The notes below the pieces were generated by a model. The model had not been told where the DNA came from, made no database searches, and was given only the letters and a program-made list of their open reading frames with translations. Made by a program: the position numbers and the translations under genes. 56,823 bases of DNA from Candidatus Accumulibacter appositus (GTDB lineage: Bacteria; Pseudomonadota; Gammaproteobacteria; Burkholderiales; Rhodocyclaceae). Shown in pieces: positions 1 through 11,300 of the stretch (position 1 is its first letter; each line of letters starts with the position of its first letter). The stretch is from NCBI GenBank assembly GCA_000585055.1, contig JEMX01000052.1, forward strand, positions 1 to 56,823, written 5' to 3'.

Positions 1-378
1 CCGAGCCCGGCGGCGCGGGCCGCAGCGCCGAGCATGGCCGCCAGCCCTGCGCCGACAAACCGCCAGCAGGCGACCGAAGGCGGCATAAGCAGCATCAGCG
101 GCATCAGCGCCACCCTCGCCGACGACCCGGCCGACATCGCCAGCCAGCTGCCGGCCCGCCCGGCAGGCGCGGTGTGGACGGTGTATAGCAGCCAGCCCAT
201 CCAGCCCATCCAGCCCATCCAGCCCATCCAGCCCGAACTCGAGCGCTGGCTGGAAGCGCTGCGCCAGCAGATACCGGAAAGCAGCCGTCCGGCCCGTTTC
301 GAGCTGATCAGGGAGGACGCAAGGCGTGGCCCGCAGCAGCTGCGCATCGTGCCGCCGGCGCTGTCCGACACACGCTGA
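1..378 (+). CDS. C-terminal part of an unrecognised protein (5' end outside window)
   Basis: The frame is open from the first base of the window, so this is probably the 3' end of a longer gene; the first internal ATG is at 34. The visible part is Ala/Pro-rich and low in complexity, has a PIQ-PIQ-PIQ-PIQ run (193-228), and ends in a more ordinary helical stretch (ELERWLEALRQQ) with a basic tail. I do not recognise a family. It ends 34 nt before the methyltransferase start, so the two genes may be cotranscribed. It could also be spurious in this GC-rich DNA, although the final 60 residues look protein-like. Confidence 0.5.
   Translation, partial: PSPAARAAAPSMAASPAPTNRQQATEGGISSISGISATLADDPADIASQLPARPAGAVWTVYSSQPIQPIQPIQPIQPELERWLEALRQQIPESSRPARFELIREDARRGPQQLRIVPPALSDTR
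193..228 (+). repeat. 9-bp tandem repeat, 4 copies
   Basis: CAGCCCATC is repeated four times without a mismatch and followed by a partial fifth copy. It encodes the PIQ tetrad of the upstream partial protein. As the unit is 9 bp, copy-number change would lengthen or shorten the linker without shifting frame. Confidence 0.9.
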
Positions 379-412
379 TCTCCTGCCCCCGACCAAGAGA
401 ATCATAAAATCC

Positions 413-2020
413 ATGCCCGCAACCGCCTACGACGCCATCCCCTACCTCAGCCACTCGTTTCCGCGCAGCCACCCCGAGCGCCTGACTGCCGTGGCGAAGC
501 TGTTCGGACTGGACGCACCGCCGCTTGAGTCCTGTCGAGTCCTTGAACTCGGCTGCTCGACGGGCGGCAATCTGATGGCCATGGCACAGAATCATCCGCG
601 TGCGCAGTTCGTCGGCATCGACTCGTCATCGCGGCAGATCGCCGAGGGCTGGAAGCGGATCGATGCCCTGGGACTGAAGAACATCCGCCTGCGCCACCTC
701 GATATTCGCGACCTCAGGGACGACTTCGGCGAGTTTGACTACATCGTCAGCCACGGCGTTTTTTCCTGGGTGCCGCTGAGCGTTCAGGACGCCATGCTGG
801 AACTCTGCCATCGCCATCTGGCGCGCAGCGGCGTCGCCTATTTCAGCTACAACACCTATCCGGGGTGGCACATCCGCGGCATCGTGCGCGACATGATGCT
901 CTACCGCAGCGGTCAATTCACCGATCCGGCGACCCGCCTGTCGCAAGCCAAGGCGCTGGTGGAGTTTGTCGCCGGCGCGGCGCGCAGTGACAACGACCCT
1001 TATCGGCAACTGCTGAAGAACGAAGTGGCGGGATTCGAGCACAGCGACGATTACTACCTTCATCACGAGCATCTCGAGGAGGACAATCATCCGATCTATT
1101 TTCACGACTTCGCGCGCAAACTCGCAGTGAACGGCCTGCAGTACCTCGGCGAGTCGGATGTTTCGAGCATGGTCTCGAGCAACTTCGCCCCGGAGGTCGC
1201 GAGGACCCTGCATGAACTCGGCGCGCACGACCTCGTGCAAATGGAGCAGTACATGGACTTCGTGCGCTGCCGCTACTTCCGCGAGACCCTGGTATGCCAC
1301 AGCACGGTGCGCTTGCAGCGGCAGCTCCACCCGCAGGTCGTTAAAGGACTATTGCTGGCGACGCAAGCCGCTCCTGAAGCACCGCCGCCAGAGCCATTGG
1401 ACCCCGCTGTGGAGGTCTTTCGAACGCCGGCAGGGACAGGCATCCAGTGCCGATCTCCACTCATCAAGGCCGGCTTGCGCGAACTGCTGAAGCACTGGCC
1501 GATGCCCGTTTCCTTCGCCGATCTGTATGCCTGTTGCCGGGAAAAGGTGCCTCCGAACGAGGGTGCCGAAGATGCACGATCGCAGGAGGAGTTTCTCGCC
1601 AGCGAGCTGCTCGGCTGCATCGCCGCCGGCGTTATCGAGTGGTACGTCACGCCGCCACCGTATGGCCTTGCCGACGCCCCGTATCCGACGACCATTCCCA
1701 ACGCCCGACGCGAAGCGGCGGCTGGCGGAGCGGTGCTCAACCTGCGCGGTGAGCCGATCGAACTCGACGCCATCCATCGCCAGGTGCTGCAGCGTCTCGA
1801 CGGGCAGCACGATCGCGAGCGGCTGACGGATGCCTTGCTTCGCTACGTGAGCGACGGCGGCCACGAACTGCGGCGCGACGGCGAAAGCACGGCGATCACC
1901 GATCCGTTTGAAATGCGCGCGACGCTCACCGTGGCGCTCGAAAAGGTCCTCGAAAACCTGGAGCGCAGTGCATTCGTCGCGCGTCCTGCCGCGACCGCTT
2001 CGGCCAGCGAGGCAGGCTGA
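413..2020 (+). CDS. class I SAM-dependent methyltransferase with regulatory domain (PKMT-like)
   Basis: A 535-residue methyltransferase. The Rossmann-fold SAM site is visible: motif I VLELGCSTGGN at residues 43-53 and GID ending in the ribose-binding acid Asp70. The stretch at about 200-310 (YYLHHEHLEEDNHPIYFHDF, then MEQYMDFVRCRYFRETLVCH) matches the 'methyltransferase regulatory domain' found in bacterial protein-lysine methyltransferases of the Rickettsia PKMT type. The remainder (about 340-535) resembles their C-terminal winged-helix part. The frame is open further upstream to 326, but the ATG at 413 begins the conserved AYDAIPYLSHSFPRSHPERL block and lies clear of the preceding gene. The Shine-Dalgarno is weak. 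It lies just upstream of the giant surface-protein gene, so that protein is a possible substrate; this is inference only. Confidence 0.85.
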   Translation: MPATAYDAIPYLSHSFPRSHPERLTAVAKLFGLDAPPLESCRVLELGCSTGGNLMAMAQNHPRAQFVGIDSSSRQIAEGWKRIDALGLKNIRLRHLDIRDLRDDFGEFDYIVSHGVFSWVPLSVQDAMLELCHRHLARSGVAYFSYNTYPGWHIRGIVRDMMLYRSGQFTDPATRLSQAKALVEFVAGAARSDNDPYRQLLKNEVAGFEHSDDYYLHHEHLEEDNHPIYFHDFARKLAVNGLQYLGESDVSSMVSSNFAPEVARTLHELGAHDLVQMEQYMDFVRCRYFRETLVCHSTVRLQRQLHPQVVKGLLLATQAAPEAPPPEPLDPAVEVFRTPAGTGIQCRSPLIKAGLRELLKHWPMPVSFADLYACCREKVPPNEGAEDARSQEEFLASELLGCIAAGVIEWYVTPPPYGLADAPYPTTIPNARREAAAGGAVLNLRGEPIELDAIHRQVLQRLDGQHDRERLTDALLRYVSDGGHELRRDGESTAITDPFEMRATLTVALEKVLENLERSAFVARPAATASASEAG

Positions 2021-2046
2021 CGCCGACAATCGCCTCGCGAGCTCTT

Positions 2047-2071
2047 CCCCTTGCCCTCCTCGCGCAAGGGG
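2047..2071 (+). terminator. hairpin after the methyltransferase gene
   Basis: CCCCTTGC (2047-2054) pairs with GCAAGGGG (2064-2071) around a 9-nt loop, 27 nt after the stop codon. No T-run follows, so it may be a REP-like element or a processing hairpin rather than an intrinsic terminator. Confidence 0.4.
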
Positions 2072-2315
2072 ATAACGGCGCTTGCTGAGTTGCGCGGGCG
2101 ACTTTCACGTTAAATCATAAAGACTCGGTAGGCAGGGCAATCGCGACGCCTGAGCAAAACTCTACGCCGCGTTATAAAAATGATTCTCAGTATATAGTGC
2201 GCCGTCGCGGCAGCATCAGGCACGGCGCCCTGCCCTGCAAGAAGCTCCCGCCCGACGTGAACTCTGTGCGGCCATCGCGGCAAAAAACGGCTGCCGTCAT
2301 TCGTTGGAGAAGCCC
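2072..2315 (+). promoter_or_regulatory. AT-richer leader of the giant gene
   Basis: This gene-free stretch is noticeably AT-richer than its surroundings around 2109-2121 (GTTAAATCATAAA) and 2171-2196 (GTTATAAAAATG, then TATATAG), as expected for a promoter. I cannot assign a convincing -35/-10 pair. A Shine-Dalgarno GGAGA at 2306-2310 sits 5 nt before GTG 2316 and decides the start of the giant gene against the in-frame TTG at 2304. Confidence 0.35.
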
Positions 2316-5300
2316 GTGAAAACGTCCCAAAACGCAGGAAAGCGGCGGTTCAATCTCTCCAACGTCGTACAGTCGGTACGCAAAGCTTTTTCCTCGTGGC
2401 GCAGCGACGAGGACCGGCAAGCGCCTCAGCGATCACGCGAGGCAAGCCCGCAGCGGCGCAACTACGCGCTCGAGGCTCTCGAACCGCGGCTTCTGCTATC
2501 GGCCGATCTCTCCTATCTCGCCAACAGCAACAGTGAGACCGAGCTCACCCTGAGCTTTTCCGGATCGGACTATCAGTTGCTCACGGGTTCGGGAACAGTC
2601 GTCGACTCGCTGTCCAAAGCGGACGCAGAAAGCGACGGGCGCATCGTGATCAGCGGCACCGACGGCGCCGATAGCTTGAAGATCGATCTCTCCGATCTTG
2701 GCTCGCCCGTGCTGAGCTTCGAGGGTGGCGGCGACGATACCCTGCTGACTTCAGCCGATGTCGATTTCAGCTTGACGGGAACGTCCATCGTGGCCGCTGA
2801 CAAGCGCTTCGAGGGCTTCGAAATCGCCACGCTGAGCGGTGGTGCGGGCAACAACAGGCTGACGCTCGACCAGTGGAACGGCCGTTTCAGCTTCGCCGGT
2901 GGCGACGGCAACGACAGCCTGCAGGGCGACGCTCAGAGCAATCGCTGGCAACTCGCTGGCAGCAAGGCCGGGACCTTGAATGGCAACGCCTTCTCGGATC
3001 TCGAGGTCCTCAAAGGCGGTACCAACGAGGACGAGTTGCGCGGTCCGACGGCCGACGCCACCTGGACGCTGACCGGTAACAGCGCTGGCACCGTCGCCGG
3101 CGTTGACTTCACGGGCATGGAGATCCTCACCGGCGCTGCCGGGAACACGGACAGCTTCGAGATCAAGCCGGGCGCTGCGTTCACTACCGTGCTCGATGGA
3201 GGAGCCGGCGGCAACGACATCCTCATCGGCCTGGACGCCGCCAACACCTGGAACCTGAACGGCGAGAATGCCGGGACGGTCGGCGCCTTGCGCTTCACGG
3301 GCATCGAGAGCCTGCGCGGCGGAGCGGCTGATGATGCCTTTGTCTTTGCCGACGGCAATGCGCGCCTGAGCGGCGAGATCGATGGTGGCAGCGGCGGCAG
3401 CAACACGCTGAACTACGCCTCGCTGGCGTCGGCCATCGCAGTCGATTTCAGCGCCCGCCAGGCGACCGCCACCGGCGGCATCGCGGCGATCAACAGGGTG
3501 ATCGGCGGACAAGGGACTGCCGACACGCTGGTGGGTCCGAACAACGACATCGAGTGGCAGCTCAGCGCTTCAAATGCGGGCAGCGTCGGCGACATCGTCT
3601 TTGCCGGCTTCGAGAAGCTGCGCGGCGCCGACGGCAATGACGATACCTTTGTCATCAAGTTCGGCGGCGATCTGAACAGCGGACTCGAGATCGACGGCGG
3701 CGCCGGCGGTGACGACAAACTGGTCTTCGACAGGAACGGCAGCCAGGTGAGCTTTGCCCCGGGTGCGCCGGGGAGAGGCAGCATCGACGTCGGCTGGGTG
3801 AGGGTCGACTACGCCGGCCTGGAGCCGGGCGGCTTCCTGCTTGGATCTGACCCCTTGCAGCTGTTCAGCGACTTTTCCGACCCCGCCAACGTCAAGCTCT
3901 CCGGGCACGTCGTCGGAGCAAACGACCTGCTGCTGAGCAGCTACTCGCCCGGCACACCGGAGCTGTTGCAGATCAGCAGTGGCGGCGAAGCGGTCATCTT
4001 CAAGAGTCCGCAGGAATCGCTGAGCATCGCCATGGGTGGCGTTGGCGCCGAGAACAGACTGACGATAGGTGAACTCGGCGGCGCGATGAATTTGCCCGGC
4101 AGTTTGACGATCACCGGCGCCCTGGGCACGAATATCGTCGAGCAGTTCGGTGACCTGGTCATCGGCCAGGGCGGCCTGTCCATGGACGGTCAGGCCGGTA
4201 CGCGGAACAACTTCACGCTCAGCGGCAGCATCGACGTTCAAGGCGGCGATGTGCGCATCGACGGCGGCCTGTTTGCCGACACCATTGTCCTCGATGGCAG
4301 GCTCGCAATCGAGGGCGGCGCGCTGAGCATAGACGGCTCGCCGTTGCTGGAAATCCCGCTCATCGGACAGGACCAGGTGACGCTGGCCGGGCGCGTGGAA
4401 ACTCAGGGTGGAGCGGTCACGGTCGATGCAAGCAGGATAAACGTCGCCGGCGGCACGCTGCTGACCCGCAAGTTCGACGCCGCGGCGCCGTCCGTTTCGA
4501 CCGGCGACTCCGGCGCCATCGCCTTCACCAGCGTTAAGATCGTTCTCGAAGCCGACTCCGCGCTGCTCGCCGACGTCGGCGGCAGCAGCAGCCAGCAGGC
4601 CGGCGACGTCACCCTGAGCGTCAGCGTCACCGACCCGACCGGCGCGCTGCCGATCGACGTCATCCCCGGCACCGATCCCGGCATCAGCCTGCAGAACGGC
4701 GCCTTGATCAAGGGCGGCGCGGTCGCCTTGACGGCGTACAAGGTCAACCAGACGCAGACGTCGCTGTTGCCGGTGACCTTGCTGTCGGTGCAGTCGCGCA
4801 ACGTCAGCATCGACCTCACCGGCGCGACCATCGAAGGCGACGAGGTCAGCGTCGAAGCGAGCGTCGCAGACAAGAACCTGCTCGCCGACAGCGGCCCCTC
4901 GACGCTGATCGACAACCTTTCGTCGCCGATCGTGGCCACCTTCGTTGCCACGCCGATCCTGGCGAGCATCCCGATGGTCCTGCAGGCGGTCTCGGTGATG
5001 ATGCGCCAGGCGTCGACGGCCGTCAGCCTGACCGACAGCCACATCAGGAGTGCCGGCAATGTCAGCATCGCCGCCAATACCTCGGTGTCCAGCGAAGCGG
5101 CGCCGGCCGGCGCCATGGATCCGGCGAAAGGGAAGTACTACGCATCCAAGGATCTGAAGGCCGGCGCCGTGGCACCCTTTGCCGCCGGCTATAGCCGCGC
5201 CGACGGCTCGGCCGTGACCCTGCTGACCGGCGGCTCGACGATCACCGCCCTGGGCGACGTGGCCATCGAGTCGAACACCGAAACGACGGCCAACGTCGAT

Positions 5301-8300
5301 GCCATGACGATGGTCAATTCGGGGCCAGCCGGCAAGAAAGCGAATTCGAAATCGATCAAAGACACCACGCTGGCGGCGGGAATGAGTATCGCCGTCACCG
5401 ATTCGAACACCCGGTCGACGGCCACCGTCGACCAGGCGGTGATCATCGATGCCCAGGGCTCGGTGACGGTCAACGCCTCTGGCGAGGTCAACAACGAAGC
5501 CAGCGCCAGCACCTACGTCTTCATCGACGGCTCGGGCGCGATCGGCATCGCCGTCGGCCAGGACAAGAGCGACATCAAGACCACCGTCAACGGCACCATC
5601 AAGGCCGCTGCGGTCAGCTTCGGCGACCAGGGCAGCGCAATCACCGCCGCGAGTTTCGATCTGCAGAAGGACACCCTCACCCTGCCCGATCACGGCTTCG
5701 CGCCGGGGCAGGAGATCGTCCTCGCCGGGGACTCGTATCGGGTGATCGTGGTCGACGAGAACACCATCCAGCTGGCGCATGGCAAGGCGATCAAACTCGA
5801 TGCCAGCGGTACCGACGCTGACGCCACCCAGACGCTGGCGCGCACGATGGCCAGGACCTTCGAGGCCGTCACTGCCGTCGACGCGGCGCGCAACACCCTG
5901 ACGCTGACCGGCCATGGCCTGAGCACCGGCCAGCAGGTCAGCTACCACGCACTGAACAGCGACGCGGCGGCCATCGGCGGCCTGGACAGCGGCGCGAGCT
6001 ATACCGTGCTCAGAGTCGATGCCAACCATCTCAAGCTGGCCACCGAGCTGGCGCCGGACGGCGCGCCCGGCGAGCAGTTCACCTTCGCCGCGACGACCTA
6101 TTACGTGCTCGACCTCGCCGACAGCGCGGCGCTGAAGACGACGGTCAGTTTCGACCCCAGCAGCGCGACCGCGAACGGCGAACCGGTGCTCGACGACGCC
6201 AACGACGCGATCGTTCTCGACGCCGACGACGATTTCTACACCGGTCAGGCGGTGATCTACAGCGCGGCGTCGCCGATCGCCGGCCTGGTCAGCGGCCACA
6301 GCTACTACGTGATCAAGGGCGCCGGTGCAGCGGATCGACTGCAACTGGCCGCCTCGAAGGCCGACGCCGAGGCCGAAGTGCCGGTATTCATTCCCCTCGG
6401 CGCCGCGGCGGGTGGCGGCAGTCAAACGCTGACCGGTGCTCATCTGCACGCGCTGGCCTTCACCGAGGCGCCGCTGTCGTTCACGCCGCAGGAGGCCATT
6501 GGCGACGGGGGCGAGAGCAAGCTCGGTACGACGATCACTTTCGACAGCGCGCACGGCTGGCAAACCGGCGACGCGGTGGTCTACCACGTCGACCCGACGC
6601 TGCAACGCGAGGTCGGGGTCATCCGCCACACCCACATCGAGACCGCGGCTGTCGTCGTCGAAGGCATCGATCCGAGCGGCCTGACCATCGATGGCGAAAT
6701 GGTCGTCGACGGTGCACAGGGCACGATCGCCTTCGACGGCGCGCAACCCTTCGTGACCGGGCAGCGCGTCACCTACGCCAGTGGTGGCGGCACGGCCATC
6801 GGTGGCCTGGCGGACGGCGACTATTTCGTGATCGATGGCGCCCCCGACGACCTGGTCAGCACCAACAAGCTGCGCCTGGCAGCGACCCGTGCCGACGCCT
6901 TCAACGGCATTGCGCTGGCCTTGTCGACGAGTGGAAACACGGGCGCAGGAAGTCAGCACAGCCTCACGGCGAGCGCCGTGGACAGCGCCGACGACCTGCT
7001 GATCATCGCCAACAACAGCTTCCACACCGGCCAAAAGCTGCTCTACAACAGCGCTGGCCAGGCGCCGATCGGTGGTCTCCAGGACCAGCACGACTACTAC
7101 GTGATCAGGGTTGCCGGCAGCAGCGACATGATTCGTCTGGCCATGACCCTGGACGATGCCTCCCGGGGCGTGGCGATCGATCTTTCCGCAGGCGCCGGCG
7201 GCAGCGTGCACATGTTCACCACCGACCGTATGGTCACGCCTTTCGATGCCCTGCGCAGCGCAGCGGTGGTCGACCTCGGCACGGCGACGCTGTTCCTGCC
7301 CGGGCACGGCTTCCAGCCCGGCGAAGTGGTCACTTACAGCAGCGACGATGGCGAGCCGATCGGCGGACTGATCTCGGGTGGCGCGTACGCGGTGATCGTC
7401 GTCGACGCCGATCACCTGCGCCTGGCGGCGGTCTCCGCGCCATCGCAGGCATTGCCACTGAATTCGCGTGGATCGACGGGATTCGGCACGCACAGCCTCG
7501 CGGTGGTCCGCGGAGAAGCCGACGACGACGCCTATTGGGTGCCCTTCAACCCGACCCTGTTGCCCGCCGTAGACGCGGCCAGCGACACCCTCTGGATCCA
7601 GGGCGAGCATGGCTTCAAGAACGGCGAGCGCGTCACCTACCTGACTGGCGGCGGTGCCGCGATCGGTGGTTTGCAAGACGGTCAAGATTACTTCGTGATC
7701 GTCACTGGCGCGAGTTCCTTCCAACTCGAGGATGCCAACCACCAGTTGCTGCAGCTGACCGCGGGGGTGGCCAGCGAAGCCAATGGCGAGGCGCATGCCT
7801 TCGAGCGCGCTGCCCTCGGCGAGCGCGTCGACGCGCACATTGGCGGCCTGAGCGACGACAACGTCTACTACGTCACGGTGGTCAACGCGACGACCATCCG
7901 CCTGTCGCACGACCAGATGACCGCGCGGGCGCTGCTGCCCGTCGACCTGACTGCACTCAAGGCCGTGGCCGAATCGTATGACGGCTTGGCGCTGCCGGCC
8001 GCCGCTGCCGGTATCAACGTTCAGGCCAGCCTCGAAGCCGAGAACCACGCCATCGCCATTACCCAGATCGGCGGCATTCCGACGATTGCACAGATGCTCA
8101 CCGGCGCCGTGCCTTTCGACCACAAGACGGCGAAACAGCTCGTGCAGGGCGCGAAACTGATGAAAGTGGGCAAGCAGTCGCCGGTCAGCATTGCCGGCTC
8201 GGTGGCCATCAACCTGGTCGAGCACGCGGTGCGCGCCGAGCTGGGTGGCAGTGCCGTGCTCGAGTCGAAGAGCAGCGTCACGGTCGATGCTGGGCTGGAA

Positions 8301-11300
8301 AACAAGGTCCAGATCATCGCCCAGGGCACCGTGACTTCCGAAGCCGCACAGGCCAAGTCGGGCAATCTCCGACCGAAGAGTTTCTCCAATGCCCTGGGCG
8401 TCGGCATCGGCATCTACGAAAACACCGTCGAGGCGATCGTCGACAGCGGCGCGCAGCTCGACGCGGCCGAGAAGGTCGCCGTCAGCGCCAGCCTGTCCTA
8501 CCCGCTGCTGATCGATTCGCTGCCCTTCAGCCAGGGCGGCTACAACATCTCGGACGACAATCCGCTGGCGGATCTGGCGACCCTGCTCAACGGCAATCTC
8601 GGCCTGACCGGCATGATGAACGTCTGGGCCTCGGCGACCAGCCGGACGAACATTCCGGGTAAGACCGACGCCGCCAAGTTTTCGACCACCGGTTCGATGG
8701 CCATGACCGACTATCGCAACCGCTCGGAAGCGAGCATCCGTTCCGGGGCACTGATCAACCAGAAGGCGGCCTTCCAGAACGCGGAGCAGTCGGTGGAGCT
8801 GCTGGCGCAGACCGAGATGGCGCTGCTCAATGTCGCCGGGCAAATTCAGCTCAACCTGCGACCCGAGTACATCAGCTCACAGCTCGCGCTGGGCGGGCGG
8901 CCAACGCCGTTCTCGCTGGTCGGCAACGATGCCGGCGGCCTTGGCGTCGGCGGCTCGATCCTCGTGCAGGCGGTACACAATCAGACCATCGCCCTCCTCG
9001 AAGGCGGCGCGCAGGTGCATACCGGCCTGGCGGGCGGGCTGAACGTAGCCGCCAGCGAGGACATCTGGTCGCTGGAGATGGCTGAGGCCGGTGGCGATTC
9101 CGGCAACACCGGGATCAGCGGCAGCTTTTCCTACGTCGGCCAGGTGAGTGAAAGCATCGCCCAGATCGCCAGCGGTGCGATCATCGACGGCGGTGCCGTC
9201 GTCGTCGAAGCCGAAAGCCTGGTCAGCCACATCAACCTGGTCGGTGCCGTACAGAAAGCCAGGGCGCTGGGCGTCGGGATGAGTATTGGCGTCACCCTGC
9301 TCGAGCGCGAAACGGCGGCCGTCATCGGCCAGCGCATCAGCAAGGACGATCAATCCGTCGGCGCTGCCGGCACGGCTATCAGTGCCACCAGCCTCGATCT
9401 CTCGGCGACCAATGACGGCAGGATCTGGGGCATCGGCGTCGCCGGGGCGGTGATCTTCGAAGGCGGCGACCAGGGTCCCCCGAGCAGTTCGAAATCGCTG
9501 CTGCCGGCTCCATTGCAGGGCCCCGGCAAGAACCTCGCGCCGCAGTCCGGAGTGGGCCTGGCCGGGGTGGTTACCGCCAACAACATCGCCGATCGCACAC
9601 ATGCCTATATCAACGACGCGGGCAGCATCGATCTGCACGGCGGCCCGCTCGGGCTGCTCAGCGCCGATCACACGAGCGTCTTTTCGCTGAGCGGCGCGGC
9701 GAGCTTCGTCAAGACGGCGAAGAATTCGGCGGCCATCGCCGGCTCGTTCAGCAACAACGAAGTCGCGATGGATACGGCGGCGTTCATCGCCGGCGCGACG
9801 CTTGAAGACACCGGAGCGGTCAGCCTGGGCGCTCGGCGCGATGGCGACGTCGTGGCGATCACGGCCGGCGTGGCGGTGGCGGCAGCGCTTGCCGACGCCA
9901 AGAGCGCCGGCGCGTCGAACTACGCCGGCTCGCTTGGCGCGGCGGTATCGATCAACCGTGTTCAGGGACAGACGCGTGCGCTCATCGACGACGCCACCGT
10001 CGTCGCCGACGGCGACCTGAGTTTGACGGCCGACGACCGAGCCAGGATTTCGGCCCTGGCCATCGGCGGCGCGCTGTCGGCGGGCGTCAACAGCACCGGC
10101 ACGGCGGGTGCGCTGGCCGGTGCCGGGGCCGGCATCAGCAACGAGATCAACCTCGACATCGAAGCCGGGATTCGCAACGGCAGCGTGGTCATCGTCAGCG
10201 GCGGCGGCGTCCTGCTGGCGGCGCGCGACGAGACGACGGTCAGCGCCGACGCCGGTGGCGTAGGCGTGGCCCTGGCCTTCGCCAAGACCGGCTCGGCGTA
10301 TGCCGCCTCGCTGGGCGTCGCGGTCGCCCTGAACGACATCAACAACCGGACCCGCGCGAGCATCAGCGCAGCGACCGTCAGCGCCAGCGGCGACATCGTG
10401 CTAGCGGCCGACGACGAGGCCAGCGTTGCCGCGCTGGCCATCGGCGGCGCCCTGGCTGTCGGCCTGACCAACGTCGGTAGCGGCGTGGCCTTTGCCGGCG
10501 CCGGCGCTGCCAGCAGCAACAGCATTGCGCTGGCCAGCGAGGCGAGCATCAAGGACGGCAGCGTCGTGCTCAGCGGTGCCGCGCTCAGCCTGCGTGCCAG
10601 CGACCATTCGCAGGTCGAGGCCAATGCCGGCGCGGTGGCAGTGGCGGCTGCCCTGTCGACCACCGGCAGCGCGGTCGGCGTTTCGCTCGGCGCTTCGCTG
10701 GCCATGAATACGGTGCACAACAGCGCCGTGGCGCTGGTCGACGCCTCGAAGCTGCGCGCAGGCGACGACGTCTCGCTCCTCGCCCAGGAAGAAGCGGCGA
10801 TCTCGGCATTGGCGCTCGGTGGCGCCTTGTCGGTCGGACTGACCAGCACCGGTGCCGGCGTCGCCGTCGCCGGCGCCGGTGCGGCGACGATCAGCGACAT
10901 CAGCCTGGCGACCGAAGCCGGCATCAGGAACGGCAGCGACGTCCAGACATCGGGCGGCAGTGTCGCATTGCGTGCGCTCAACGCCGCCGAGATCGATGCC
11001 GACGCCGGCGGTGTCGCGCTATCGCTCGCCTACACCGGCACGGGCACGGCGGTGGCGGTGTCGGTTGGCGCGGCGGCGGCGATCAACCGCATCGACAGCA
11101 GCAGCCTGGCCAGCATCGACGCCTCGCAGGTCAAGGCCTACGGCGAGGTGTCGCTGCTGGCCGAGGATCAGTCGACGATCAGCGCACTGGCCATCGGCGC
11201 CGCCGGTGCGGCGGCAATCAGCGGCTCGCGGCGGCAATCAGCGGCTCGGGCGTCGCCGTCGGCATTGCCGGCGCCGGCGCGGCCACTGACAACGGCATTA

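Noticed and set aside
326..412. ATG 326 as start of the methyltransferase
   Set aside because: It overlaps the end of the preceding frame and adds 29 residues of Cys/Arg-rich sequence unlike the family; ATG 413 starts the conserved part.
2181..2200. A Fur-box-like sequence around AATGATTCTCA
   Set aside because: Only one weak half-site resembles the consensus; there is no inverted partner.
2304..2306. TTG 2304 as start of the giant gene
   Set aside because: The TTG overlaps the Shine-Dalgarno GGAGA that is correctly spaced for GTG 2316.
3570..8843. A 1757-codon open frame on the minus strand opposite the giant gene
   Set aside because: Its product is a monotonous Arg/Gly/Asp/Val/His-rich sequence mirroring the plus-strand codons, with no recognisable domain; strong GC bias at third positions produces such shadows. 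The same holds for minus-strand frames at 11218-13644, 12221-14473, 22273-24132 and 24166-27708.
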